Source: Parasporobacterium sp.
GTDB taxonomy: Bacteria > Bacillota > Clostridia > Lachnospirales > Lachnospiraceae
Direction of reading: 5' to 3'
Length of the DNA stretch: 64,000 nucleotides
NCBI GenBank assembly: GCA_017459985.1
Contig: JAFUBX010000036.1
Span: 1 to 64,000, forward strand
A program made the position numbers and the translations under genes. Shown one piece after another: positions 16,438 to 25,506 of this stretch. Numbering within the stretch: position 1 is the stretch's first letter; every line of letters begins with the position of its first letter. Under the pieces are notes generated by a model that was given only the letters and a program-made list of their open reading frames with translations, did no database searches and was not told the origin of the DNA.

Positions 16438-19044
16438 TTAATGAGTTTCCAGATATTTCTCCCTCAGGTCCGCCTGCAGCCGTTCCAGATACGCCTGAAA
16501 TTCCCGGGATGAGATCAGCATACAGCCCTGCCCTCTGGTAATAACCTGTTCCAGGCTGTCTGAAGTCACCACCAGGATTTTCTGCTTTTTCCCGTTTTCG
16601 TTGGTAAACTTCTCAATATACTGATCTGCTGTTTCCTCTTCTGCGGTATAGACGATCCGGATATTCTGGAGGGTCTGCTGTTCTGTGGCATGCCCCTTTA
16701 CCCGGTAGGCATCAAATACCGCGATCACCTCTGCGCTGATCATCGACCGGAAATTACTCAGGATCTCAATCAGCGCGTCCCTGGCAGAATCGATATTCAC
16801 CCTTGCCAGATCGCTAAGTTCCTTCCAGGCAAAGATCACATTGTATCCGTCCACCAGCACATACTCCGCTTCCTCCGGCGGGAACACCCGGGATTCTCCG
16901 GAGTTGGGGCTGACAGCCCCCGGAGCGGACAGCGGTTCTCTGGTTCCGAAGGTCTTCTTCCAGTTCTTCCCCGTCTTTTTCTCTTTGCTGTTGGAGCGTG
17001 AGATCCTGGAAATGATCTCATCCACCTCTTCGGTTCCCAGATGGATCTCCTTTGGGGAAGTACCCGAAAGCTCCGCTTTCAAGGTCCCCTCTTCCGACAG
17101 TTCCCGGGAAGGATTCTTAAAATCAGGAATCTCCATATACTGATCCACCTGGTCATAGGGGACAATGATCCCGGAGCCATGGGCGCAGAACACCGAATCC
17201 GCGGGATTTTTAAGGTCTGCTGCCGGATCATAGCCTTTCCTCCGAATCACCTCTTCCGCATTGCGGCAGAGGTCATATCCGTCATTGATCAGACGGATCC
17301 GGCCCTGTCCTTTGGTGTATGCCGCGATCTGGGATGCATAATCCTTCAGCGAAGACACCGGCCCCCTTCCCCGGATCACGCAGGTTTTCCCGGCCATATC
17401 CTGTTCCGGGAGGGAAAATCCGGCCTCCATCCGGTCGAGATCCGTCATGGCCCGCCCCACTGCGGAAGCGGGAATCTCCAGAACAAACCGGTAATAAGGT
17501 TCCAGAAGGAGATTTTCCGCTTTCATGAGTCCCTGCCGGACGGCCCGGTAGACCGCCTGCCGGAAATCCCCTCCTTCCGTATGTTTCAGATGAGCCTTGC
17601 CTCCGATCAGAACGATCTTCATGTCTGTGACGGGTGCTCCGGTCAGAACGCCTCTGTGCTGCCGTTCTCCCAGATGGGTCAGGATCAGCCTCTGCCAGTT
17701 CCGGGACAGAACATCACTGCTCAGTTCGCTTTCGAACACAAGGCCGGATCCCCGGGGAGCCGGTTCCATCCGCAGATGCACCTCCGCAAAATGACGCAGC
17801 GGCTCGAAATGACCGGATCCGATCACCGGCGAGGCGATGGTCTCCCGGTACATAACTTCCCCGTTATCAAAGTCCGTTTCCAGAGAAAACCGCTCTTTCA
17901 GCAAGGTTTTCAGAATTTCCAGCTGTACTTCTCCCATGACGCAGACATGGATCTCCTGCCGGTCTTCTTCCCAGGAGACGGATAGTTCCGGATTTTCCTC
18001 CTCCAGAGTACGGAACCAGGGAAGCACTTTCACGGCATCCTGCTCCGGCGGCAGTACCGCCCGGTAACTCAGGATCGGAGCCAGCAGCGGCAGGAATGAT
18101 TCAGATTCTGTCCCGAATCCCTGCCCGGCACAGCTTTCCTTCAGTCCCGTCACTCCGCAGATCTCCCCCGCGAAGGCCTCGTCCCTCAGGGTAAACCGTC
18201 CTCCGTTATAGATCCGGATCTGATTGATCTTGGAGGATTCCTGGCCGTCGGGAAGAACCGATTTGTTGGGCAGGGACCCGCCGGTGATCTTCATCATGGT
18301 CACTCTGCTGCCATCCGGATCCCGGATGATCTTGAAGACCCGGGCCCCGAATTCCGGCGGGTATTCTGTCTGCAGGGTCAGCCGGTCCAGAAGTTCCAGA
18401 AACTCCCTGACGCCTTCCATCTTCAGCGCAGAGCCGAAGCACCCCGGAAACAGCTTCCGCTCTTTTATCATGGACCGGAGCCGGTCATCCGTCAGACTTC
18501 CGGTACTCAGATATTCCTCCATGGCTTCTTCGGTGCACATGGCGGCCTGATCATACAGCTCCTGCGGATCCCGGGCCGAAAAATCCACCAGTTCGGAGGC
18601 CAGCACGGTCCGGAAGGTGTTTCTCAGGAGCACCGGATCTGCCCCATCCTGATCCATTTTGTTGAAAAAGACAAATACCGGGATCCGGTATTCTTCCAGC
18701 AGACGCCACAGCATCTCCGTCTGACCTTTGATCCCGTCCGCCGCGCTGATCAGGAGCACCGCATAATCAAGGACCTGAAGGGAACGCTCCATCTCCGCGG
18801 AGAAATCCGCATGCCCCGGAGTATCAATCAGAATGAACTCGGTATTCCCGAAGGTGAAACGGGCCTGCTTAGAGTAGATCGTGATTCCTCTCCGGCGCTC
18901 CAGATCGTGATCATCCAAAAAAGAAGCACCCTTATCGACCCGGCCGAAACTCCGGATGGTGCCGGTCAGGTATAACAGTGCTTCTGATAATGTGGTTTTT
19001 CCGGAATCTACATGGGCAACGATGCCGATCGTAATCTTCTTCAC
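16438..19044 (-). CDS. TetM/EF-G-like ribosomal GTPase fused to a Rae1/YacP-type NYN nuclease domain
   Basis: 868 residues, start GTG with AGGA 7 bases upstream. Residues 1 to about 650 are a translational GTPase of the ribosomal-protection (TetM) type: G1 AHVDSGKTT (10-18), switch I RRRGITI (50-56), G3 DTPGH (74-78), G4 NKMD (128-131), then EF-G-like domains II-V. A charged Ser/Lys/Pro linker (about 670-725) leads to a NYN domain (727-868) that matches B. subtilis Rae1/YacP closely: VLVDGYNVIFAW, VFDAYRVKG, EEETADQYIEK, VVTSDSLEQ. Rae1 is known to cut mRNA in the ribosomal A site. The fusion would therefore bring a nuclease to the site a TetM-like factor occupies. It is last in a co-directional run with DUF711, ACT protein, ahcY, prfA and prmC. 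Whether it gives tetracycline protection, rescues stalled ribosomes or both is unknown. Confidence 0.92.
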   Translation of the reverse strand: MKKITIGIVAHVDSGKTTLSEALLYLTGTIRSFGRVDKGASFLDDHDLERRRGITIYSKQARFTFGNTEFILIDTPGHADFSAEMERSLQVLDYAVLLISAADGIKGQTEMLWRLLEEYRIPVFVFFNKMDQDGADPVLLRNTFRTVLASELVDFSARDPQELYDQAAMCTEEAMEEYLSTGSLTDDRLRSMIKERKLFPGCFGSALKMEGVREFLELLDRLTLQTEYPPEFGARVFKIIRDPDGSRVTMMKITGGSLPNKSVLPDGQESSKINQIRIYNGGRFTLRDEAFAGEICGVTGLKESCAGQGFGTESESFLPLLAPILSYRAVLPPEQDAVKVLPWFRTLEEENPELSVSWEEDRQEIHVCVMGEVQLEILKTLLKERFSLETDFDNGEVMYRETIASPVIGSGHFEPLRHFAEVHLRMEPAPRGSGLVFESELSSDVLSRNWQRLILTHLGERQHRGVLTGAPVTDMKIVLIGGKAHLKHTEGGDFRQAVYRAVRQGLMKAENLLLEPYYRFVLEIPASAVGRAMTDLDRMEAGFSLPEQDMAGKTCVIRGRGPVSSLKDYASQIAAYTKGQGRIRLINDGYDLCRNAEEVIRRKGYDPAADLKNPADSVFCAHGSGIIVPYDQVDQYMEIPDFKNPSRELSEEGTLKAELSGTSPKEIHLGTEEVDEIISRISRSNSKEKKTGKNWKKTFGTREPLSAPGAVSPNSGESRVFPPEEAEYVLVDGYNVIFAWKELSDLARVNIDSARDALIEILSNFRSMISAEVIAVFDAYRVKGHATEQQTLQNIRIVYTAEEETADQYIEKFTNENGKKQKILVVTSDSLEQVITRGQGCMLISSREFQAYLERLQADLREKYLETH

Positions 19045-19056
19045 GTCATTTTCCTG

Positions 19057-20415
19057 TCAGTTTTTCAGGCTGTGCATCGGAGCCGGGATCCTGCCGCCCC
19101 GGGCAATAAATTCCGCGCTGGATTCTTTATGAACATCCATGACGGGAGCGTCTCCCAGAAGGCCTCCCATACGGATCGTATCCCCCACTGCTGTTCCCGG
19201 AGTCGGAAGGATTCTGACCGCGGTTGTCTTGTTATTTACCATTCCGACTGCAGCTTCATCTGCAATGATGGCGGAGATGGTTTCCGCCGGAGTATCTCCC
19301 GGAACCGCAATCATATCCAGTCCCACGGAGCAGACACAGGTCATGGCCTCCAGTTTGTCGATACACAGCGTCCCGGACCTGGCAGCCGCGATCATTCCTT
19401 CATCTTCCGATACCGGAATAAAAGCGCCGGACAGTCCTCCCACGGAAGACGACGCCATCACGCCGCCCTTTTTCACGGCATCATTCAGCAGAGCCAGCGC
19501 GGCCGTGGTTCCATGGGTCCCGCAGACCTGAAGTCCCATTTCTTCCAGGATCCGGGCTACGGAATCACCAATCGCCGGGGTCGGCGCCAGGGACAGATCC
19601 ACGATTCCGAAGGGAGTGTTCAGTCTTGCGGACGCCTCTTGGGCAACCAGCTGGCCCACCCGGGTCACCCGGAACGCGGTCTTCTTGATCGTCTCCGCCA
19701 CTTCATCCAGCGGGGCGCCCTTCAGCTCCTTCAAGGCGTTATGCACGACACCCGGACCTGATACGCCCACATTGATCACCTTTTCCGGTTCCCCGGTCCC
19801 ATGAAAAGCTCCTGCCATAAACGGATTGTCCTCTACTGCGTTGCAGAACACCACCAGTTTGGCACAGCCGATTCCGTCCTGTTCCCTGGTCTTCCAGGCT
19901 GTTTCCTTTATCACCTGTCCCATCAGCCGGACCGCGTCCATATTGATGCCGGACCGGGTAGATCCCACATTTACGGAAGAACATACCAGCTGAGTCGAAG
20001 AAAGCGCTTCCGGGATGGACCGGATCAGATTCTGATCCGCCTCGGTCATTCCCTTCTGCACCAGGGCGGAAAATCCTCCGATAAAATTCACGCCGCAGGT
20101 TCTGGCGGCTTCATCCAGGGCTTTGGCGATGGGGGTATAATCCGTGCTTTTGCAGGCAGCTCCAACCAGAGCGGCCGGAGTAACGGAGATCCGTTTATTC
20201 ACGATGGGGATTCCAAGCTCGATCTCGATCTCCTCACAAACCGGAACCAGATGCTCCGCATACCTGCAGATCTTGTCATAGATCTTGCTGCAGGCGCTGT
20301 TTATATCCTCATCGCAGCAGCTCAGCAGGGAGATCCCCATGGTAACGGTACGGATATCCAGATGCTGCTGTTCGATCATCTGGATCGTTGATAAGATATC
20401 CTTCTGATTGATCAT
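19057..20415 (-). CDS. DUF711 (UPF0210) family protein
   Basis: 452 residues, full length for DUF711/UPF0210. The family has a solved fold but no agreed reaction. Conserved glycine-rich segments are visible: [50 protein letters not shown] and the late [20 protein letters not shown]. It follows the ACT-domain gene by 35 bases, the pairing found in many Firmicutes (as in the pneumococcal SP0238-SP0239 pair), so the two probably work together. AGGAAGAGG-type site before ATG. Next gene is the GTPase-NYN fusion, 12 bases on. Confidence 0.92.
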   Translation of the reverse strand: MINQKDILSTIQMIEQQHLDIRTVTMGISLLSCCDEDINSACSKIYDKICRYAEHLVPVCEEIEIELGIPIVNKRISVTPAALVGAACKSTDYTPIAKALDEAARTCGVNFIGGFSALVQKGMTEADQNLIRSIPEALSSTQLVCSSVNVGSTRSGINMDAVRLMGQVIKETAWKTREQDGIGCAKLVVFCNAVEDNPFMAGAFHGTGEPEKVINVGVSGPGVVHNALKELKGAPLDEVAETIKKTAFRVTRVGQLVAQEASARLNTPFGIVDLSLAPTPAIGDSVARILEEMGLQVCGTHGTTAALALLNDAVKKGGVMASSSVGGLSGAFIPVSEDEGMIAAARSGTLCIDKLEAMTCVCSVGLDMIAVPGDTPAETISAIIADEAAVGMVNNKTTAVRILPTPGTAVGDTIRMGGLLGDAPVMDVHKESSAEFIARGGRIPAPMHSLKN

Positions 20416-20450
20416 AGATAGTACCTCTTCCTTTTCTCCTGCACGGAAGA

Positions 20451-20720
20451 TCAGATATTGTGCATCGCGTCAAAGATTTCTTCCCGCTGGATATGGATGG
20501 ACAGCTCCATTTCCTTTCCCAGTTCCTGCAGTCCCTCTGAGACCTGCGCAAAGGGAAGGCTGGCGCCGCTGATATCCACTGCCATCACCATGGTAAAGCT
20601 TCCCTGCAGGATCGTCTGGGAAATGTCCAGGACATTGATCTGATACTCCGCCAGCTTTACACAGATCGCGGCAATGATCCCTACTCTGTCTTTTCCAACT
20701 ACGGTTATAATCGCATTCAT
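20451..20720 (-). CDS. ACT-domain protein, UPF0237 family
   Basis: 89 residues from ATG at 20720, matching the usual length of UPF0237 proteins; an earlier in-frame ATG (20753) would overlap the end of ahcY and add 11 unconserved residues. The single ACT domain is clear: [33 protein letters not shown], ending FDAMHNI as in relatives. ACT domains bind small ligands, often amino acids. No ligand is known for this family. Paired with the following DUF711 gene. Confidence 0.9.
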   Translation of the reverse strand: MNAIITVVGKDRVGIIAAICVKLAEYQINVLDISQTILQGSFTMVMAVDISGASLPFAQVSEGLQELGKEMELSIHIQREEIFDAMHNI

Positions 20721-20739
20721 CTGTTTTCCCCACTGTCTT

Positions 20740-21981
20740 TCATTCTTTGCCATATAGATAGATCCGCTGTTCCCCGGTAAGCGTATCGATCTTCCGCCCC
20801 ATCATGGAGAGCTTGCGCTCTGCCACCACAGCGTCGATCTCCTCCGGGACCGGGATCAGTTTTTCCGTCAGCTGATGAGCCTGTTCCGCCAGATATTTGA
20901 TGGAAAGGAACTGGATCGCAAAGCTCATATCCATGATCTCCGCAGGATGTCCGTCTCCTGCCGCCAGATTCACCAGACGTCCCTCCGCCAGTACATACAG
21001 CCATCTGCCGTCCGGCATCTCATAGCCCATGATATTCTTCCGCATCTCCCGGCTTTGGACTGCATTCCTTCGCAGATACTCCACGTCCACTTCCACGTCG
21101 AAATGGCCGGCATTGCAAAGGACCGCCCCGTCTTTCATCCGGGCAAAGGCCGCCTCCGAGATCACCTTATTGCAGCCGGTGACCGTAATAAACAGGTCTC
21201 CGATCTGAGCCGCCTCTTCCATGGGCATCACATCAAATCCGTCCATGACCGCCTCGATCGCCTTGACCGGATCGATCTCCGTTATGATAACCCGGGCTCC
21301 GAGTCCCTTGGCTCTCATGGCGCATCCCTTTCCGCACCAGCCATAGCCTGACACGACGACACTTTTGCCCGCCACGATCAGATTGGTGGTCCGGTTGATC
21401 CCGTCAAACACCGACTGTCCCGTTCCATAGCGGTTATCAAAGAAATGTTTGCATTTGGCGTCATTGACCATGATCATCGGAAACTGCAGCGTTCCCTGGG
21501 TTTCCATGGCCCTGAGTCTTAAGATCCCGGTGGTGGTCTCTTCGCAGCCTCCCAGAACATAGGGAATCTCTTCCGGCATCTGGGTATGCAGCATATGCAC
21601 CAGGTCTCCGCCGTCGTCCAGAATGATCTGGCAGTGATGCCGGAGGACTTCACGGATGTTGTCGTCATACTCCTGCGCGGAGCAGTCATACCAGGCAAAT
21701 ACTTCGATCCCGTCCTTTACCAGCGCGGCCGCCACATCATCCTGTGTGGACAGCGGATTGGACCCGGTGACGTAAAGCACTGCGCCGGCATCCCGCAGAG
21801 TCTGGCATAACAGGGCTGTCTTGGCTTCCAGATGGATCGAGACCGCGATCCGGACCCCTTCCAGAGGTTTCGTATCCCGGTACTCCTCCCGCAGGGATTT
21901 CAGCAGCGGGCAGTTTCTGCGGACCCACTCAATCTTCTGTTCCCCGCCCGGCGCCAGGCGGATATCTTTGATCCGGCTCAT
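20740..21981 (-). CDS. ahcY: adenosylhomocysteinase (S-adenosylhomocysteine hydrolase)
   Basis: 413 residues from the ATG at 21981, placed one base after the prfA stop with a GGAGGG site inside the end of prfA; an upstream frame extension overlaps prfA and lacks homology. It splits S-adenosylhomocysteine to adenosine and homocysteine with bound NAD+. Conserved segments: SIHLEAKTALL, NDAKCKHFFDNRYGTGQS, VVVSGYGWCGKGCAMRAKGLG (NAD loop), AGHFDVEVD and the C-terminal EEIDAVVAERKL. It lacks the insert of eukaryotic enzymes, as in shorter bacterial/archaeal forms. Its position after the RF1 methyltransferase gene is suggestive because that enzyme makes SAH. Confidence 0.93.
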   Translation of the reverse strand: MSRIKDIRLAPGGEQKIEWVRRNCPLLKSLREEYRDTKPLEGVRIAVSIHLEAKTALLCQTLRDAGAVLYVTGSNPLSTQDDVAAALVKDGIEVFAWYDCSAQEYDDNIREVLRHHCQIILDDGGDLVHMLHTQMPEEIPYVLGGCEETTTGILRLRAMETQGTLQFPMIMVNDAKCKHFFDNRYGTGQSVFDGINRTTNLIVAGKSVVVSGYGWCGKGCAMRAKGLGARVIITEIDPVKAIEAVMDGFDVMPMEEAAQIGDLFITVTGCNKVISEAAFARMKDGAVLCNAGHFDVEVDVEYLRRNAVQSREMRKNIMGYEMPDGRWLYVLAEGRLVNLAAGDGHPAEIMDMSFAIQFLSIKYLAEQAHQLTEKLIPVPEEIDAVVAERKLSMMGRKIDTLTGEQRIYLYGKE

Positions 21982-21982
21982 C

Positions 21983-23053
21983 TCAGCCCTCCTGTGCAGA
22001 CAGTTTCGCTGCCTGGTCTGCTGCGATATCATTCTCGATCAGTTCAAACAGATCGCCGTCCATGATGTTGGCAAGCCGGTAGGAGGTGAACTTGATCCGG
22101 TGATCCGTAACCCGGTTTTCCGGGAAATTATAGGTTTTGATCTTCTCTGACCGGTCCCCGGTTCCCACCTGACTTCTTCGCTGGGCCGCCTCGGCTGCCT
22201 GTTTCTTCTGCAATTCCAGATCGTAAAGTCTGGATTTCAGGACTTTCAGGGCCTTGTCTTTGTTTTTCAGCTGGGATTTCTCATCCTGACAGGAGATCAC
22301 GATCCCGGTGGGGATATGGGTCAGACGCACCGCAGAGTCTGTGGTATTGACGCACTGCCCGCCGTTCCCAGATGCCCGGAACACGTCGAATTTGCAGTCA
22401 TTCATATCGATCTCCACATCCACATCCTCTGCTTCCGGCATGACTGCCACCGTTGCGGTGGAGGTATGAATCCGGCCGCCGGATTCCGTGACCGGCACCC
22501 GCTGCACCCGGTGTACGCCGCTTTCGTATTTCAGTTTGGAGTAAGCGCCCTGACCGTTGACCATGAACACCACTTCCTTCATGCCCCCCAGGCCCATTTC
22601 GTTGTAGGAGACCAGTTCTGTCTTCCAGCCGTTCAGCTCCGAAAATCTGCAGTACATCCGGTACAGTTCCGCGGCAAATAACGCGGCTTCGTCCCCGCCG
22701 GCTCCTGCCCGGATCTCCATGACCACATTTTTGTCATCATTCTCATCCTTGGGAAGCAGCTGGATCTTCAGCGTCTCTTCGATGGCCTCCAGTTCCTTCT
22801 TGGCCTGTGCAAGTTCTTCCTTGGCCAGTTCCTTCATCTCCTCGTCGCTCTCCGTATCCAGGATCTCCAGGCTCTCATCAATGGTCTGCTTTGCTTTTTT
22901 ATATTTCCGGTAGCTCTCCACGATCGGAGCCAGGTCGCTTTGTTCCTTCATCAGTTTTCTGAATCTGTTCTGATCGCTGGCAACATCAGCGCCGGAAAGC
23001 TCCTTCAGCACTTCGTTATATCGTTCTTCAATTGATTCCAGTTTATCAAACAT
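21983..23053 (-). CDS. prfA: peptide chain release factor 1
   Basis: 356 residues, standard RF1 length. It terminates translation at UAG and UAA. The catalytic GGQ is in [19 protein letters not shown], and the anticodon-like region precedes it ([21 protein letters not shown] is the conserved run before GGQ). The N-terminal coiled-coil region is intact. It overlaps prmC by 8 bases; PrmC methylates the glutamine of this GGQ. It is followed almost without gap by ahcY. Confidence 0.97.
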   Translation of the reverse strand: MFDKLESIEERYNEVLKELSGADVASDQNRFRKLMKEQSDLAPIVESYRKYKKAKQTIDESLEILDTESDEEMKELAKEELAQAKKELEAIEETLKIQLLPKDENDDKNVVMEIRAGAGGDEAALFAAELYRMYCRFSELNGWKTELVSYNEMGLGGMKEVVFMVNGQGAYSKLKYESGVHRVQRVPVTESGGRIHTSTATVAVMPEAEDVDVEIDMNDCKFDVFRASGNGGQCVNTTDSAVRLTHIPTGIVISCQDEKSQLKNKDKALKVLKSRLYDLELQKKQAAEAAQRRSQVGTGDRSEKIKTYNFPENRVTDHRIKFTSYRLANIMDGDLFELIENDIAADQAAKLSAQEG

Positions 23054-23996
23054 TGTTATTCTCCGTTCTTGTTCCTGTGATCACCCGGTCAAGACCGGCA
23101 AGATCCCTGATCACCTGAAGGTCCGTAAATCCATTGCCTGACAGAAGCTCCGATACCGCCTCTGCCTGACGGCATCCGATTTCCAGAAGAAGCCGGCCGC
23201 CCGGTTTCAGAAATGCCGGTGCCCCGGACGCGATCCGGCGGTAACAGTCAAGGCCGTCCGTTCCGGCCGTCAGGGCCAGACGGGGTTCATAATCCTTTAC
23301 CTCCGGCATCAGTTCCTCATATTCTCCGTCTGTTACATAGGGAGGATTGGAAACAATCAGATCAAACCGTCCGGTCAGTTCTTTCCCTTCTGCCGCTGCT
23401 TCCTCTGCTGCCAGATTGTCAAACAGATCGCTTTGGATGACCCGGACTCCGAAATTCAGATTGTATCCCTGTTCCAGATCCGCCGGATCCGCGGCGCTGT
23501 TTGTCCTCTCCGCAACATCCAGGTGATTATGCGCAAGATTCCTGCGGGCGACAGAAAGCGCGTCCTCCGAAATGTCACTGATCACCATATGAATATCCGG
23601 GCGGTATCTCTTCAGCGCAATCCCCAGTGCTCCGGATCCGGTGCACAGATCCAGCACATAGGATCTGTAGGTCAGATGTCTCAGTGTCTGTTCAAACAGA
23701 ACCTCCGTATCCAGACGGGGGATCAGGACCGAAGGATTCACCTCAAAGGTCAGTCCCGCAAAATCCGCTTTTCCGATAATGTACTGATAGGGGATCCGTT
23801 TCATCCGCTCTTCGATCAGATCCATATACTGTTTCCGGTTCTGATCGCTGACCGGCTGATCCTTGTACATCAGATAGGTCGTCCGGTTCAGGCCTGCCGC
23901 GTATTCCAGCATATAGAAAGCGTCCACAGATGGATTTTCTATGTCCGCTTCCTTCAGCTTTGCTGTTCCGTGTTTATATAATTCCTCTAACGTCAT
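23046..23996 (-). CDS. prmC: release factor glutamine methyltransferase
   Basis: 316 residues. PrmC methylates the GGQ glutamine of release factors with S-adenosylmethionine. The SAM loop is [13 protein letters not shown] and the amide-binding NPPY motif is present ([13 protein letters not shown]). The N-terminal helical domain that docks onto RF1 is complete. Start ATG overlaps the stop of the DUF1385 gene (ATGA) and its end overlaps prfA, so translation is probably coupled through all three. Confidence 0.95.
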   Translation of the reverse strand: MTLEELYKHGTAKLKEADIENPSVDAFYMLEYAAGLNRTTYLMYKDQPVSDQNRKQYMDLIEERMKRIPYQYIIGKADFAGLTFEVNPSVLIPRLDTEVLFEQTLRHLTYRSYVLDLCTGSGALGIALKRYRPDIHMVISDISEDALSVARRNLAHNHLDVAERTNSAADPADLEQGYNLNFGVRVIQSDLFDNLAAEEAAAEGKELTGRFDLIVSNPPYVTDGEYEELMPEVKDYEPRLALTAGTDGLDCYRRIASGAPAFLKPGGRLLLEIGCRQAEAVSELLSGNGFTDLQVIRDLAGLDRVITGTRTENNNV

Positions 23997-25018
23997 GCGA
24001 TCTTATTTCTTACCTCATAGGGATCTGCCGTGCAGGTTCCTTTGTTATTGCAGCCGGAAGCCGTTGTTTCCCTCGTTCCGTTCTTCATGTCTTCCAGATA
24101 TTTTCTCCAGTCGAACACATGCTCCACAGACTGGATCGCAACTTCCACCATATCCCGCTCCGGCTCCTTCGTGGTCAGTCCCTGCATCCACAGTCCAGGT
24201 TTGCTGAGGTAGTAAGCCAGTCTGGAGTCGGTATTGCCTGCCCACTGAATGAATTCATAGGACACTCCTGCCACCAGAGGGATGATCAGCAGCCGGATCA
24301 GCAGTCTCAGCCACCAGGTCTTCACCCGGATAAACATGCAGAAGATGATGCTGATCAGCAGTACGAAGAAGATAAAACTGGTCCCGCACCGTCTGTGTTC
24401 CTTGGAGGAACTCATCACATTATCCACCGTCAGTTCCTTGCCGGATTCGATGCAGTTAATGCATTTATGTTCGGAGCCATGATACATAAAGGTCCTGCGG
24501 ATATCCGGCATCAGGGAGATCACCGACAGATACCCGATGAAGATTCCGACCTTCAGTACACCCTCCACGATAGCCAGCAGTACGGTGGAATCCGAAACTC
24601 TGGTGATCAGGGAAGAGACAAAATACGGAAGAAGAACAAACAGCACAACGGAAATAACCAGGGAAAACAGAACGGTTCCGGTCATCAGCGCGGTTTCCCC
24701 TTTGGAAGATTCCTTCTTTCCCATGGATTCCGCCACGACCTCAGAACGGTTTTCTTCCTTTTTCTCCCCTTCTTCTTCAAAGATGCTGGCAGAATACATC
24801 AGCGTCCGGATCCCCAGGGAAAGGGAATCCACAAAGGAAACGACTCCGCGGATGATCGGCCACTTTAACCAGGGATGTTTGGCTGCGGCGCTCGCATACC
24901 GGGTACATCCGACCCGGATGCTTCCATCCGGTTTTCGGACGGAAACCGCAACATTTCCCTTATAACGCATCATGACGCCTTCGATCACTGCCTGGCCGCC
25001 CATGTTACATGATTTCAT
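23993..25018 (-). CDS. DUF1385 membrane protein (YqhQ-like)
   Basis: 341 residues from the ATG at 25018 (GGAGGCAAG upstream); the open frame extends further but into the rpmE terminator. The N-terminal MGGQAVIEGVMMR motif and YEFIQWAGN near the C terminus are signatures of DUF1385/YqhQ. About four hydrophobic spans (about 99-125, 146-170, 225-265) make it an integral membrane protein; HGSEHKCINCIE holds a conserved His/Cys group that might bind metal. Function unknown. The arrangement rpmE-DUF1385-prmC-prfA is a recurring order in clostridia. Confidence 0.9.
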   Translation of the reverse strand: MKSCNMGGQAVIEGVMMRYKGNVAVSVRKPDGSIRVGCTRYASAAAKHPWLKWPIIRGVVSFVDSLSLGIRTLMYSASIFEEEGEKKEENRSEVVAESMGKKESSKGETALMTGTVLFSLVISVVLFVLLPYFVSSLITRVSDSTVLLAIVEGVLKVGIFIGYLSVISLMPDIRRTFMYHGSEHKCINCIESGKELTVDNVMSSSKEHRRCGTSFIFFVLLISIIFCMFIRVKTWWLRLLIRLLIIPLVAGVSYEFIQWAGNTDSRLAYYLSKPGLWMQGLTTKEPERDMVEVAIQSVEHVFDWRKYLEDMKNGTRETTASGCNNKGTCTADPYEVRNKIA

Positions 25019-25108
25019 CTTGCCTCCTTCAATGTGAATCGATGCGTATCGCGCATCCTTATAAATGGCTCCGGAGTCCTGCCCTTCATGCCCGCTCCGG
25101 ATTAACAC

Positions 25109-25135
25109 AAAAATGCAAGGGTTCCGACCCTTGCA
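25109..25135 (-). terminator. intrinsic terminator after rpmE
   Basis: Minus strand 9-bp perfect stem TGCAAGGGT/ACCCTTGCA with a 4-base loop followed by TTTTTG, 52 bases past the rpmE stop. It partly isolates rpmE from the DUF1385-prmC-prfA genes. Confidence 0.85.
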
Positions 25136-25187
25136 AACCAAAAAATGGCTGAACAAAAAGAATCTGTCCAGCCATGTCGTTATGCAG

Positions 25188-25394
25188 CTACTGCTGTGTC
25201 ACACCATACTTCTTGTTGAACATTTCCACACGTCCGCGTGCCTTAGCAGCCTTCTGCTGGCCGGTAAAGAATGAATGGCATTTGGAACAGATTTCAACGT
25301 GGATATCCTGCTTTGTGGATCCAACTGTGAATACGTTTCCGCAGTTACAGGTTACAGTTGCCTCATAATAGGTCGGCTGAACATTTTCTCTCAT
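25188..25394 (-). CDS. rpmE: 50S ribosomal protein L31, zinc-binding form
   Basis: 68 residues. The two cysteine pairs (CNCGNVF and CSKCHSFFTG) identify the zinc-binding C+ type of L31, a late-assembling bridge protein of the large subunit. The C-terminal RVEMFNKKYG is conserved. It has its own promoter (25461-25489) and terminator (25109-25135). The paralogous zinc-free form, often made under zinc shortage, is not in the window. Confidence 0.97.
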   Translation of the reverse strand: MRENVQPTYYEATVTCNCGNVFTVGSTKQDIHVEICSKCHSFFTGQQKAAKARGRVEMFNKKYGVTQQ

Positions 25395-25460
25395 AATTAC
25401 ACCTCTTCATTAATTTCGAAAAACTTTTAACTCTTCGAATGTATTTTGACAATCCGCAAT

Positions 25461-25489
25461 ATAATATCACAGCTTCCCGGGCCTGGCAA
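25461..25489 (-). promoter_or_regulatory. rpmE promoter
   Basis: Minus strand TTGCCA (25484-25489), 17-base spacer, TATTAT (25461-25466), with a leader of about 60 bases ending in GAGGTG before ATG. Confidence 0.75.
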
Positions 25490-25506
25490 GTCATTTATCT
25501 GACGGA

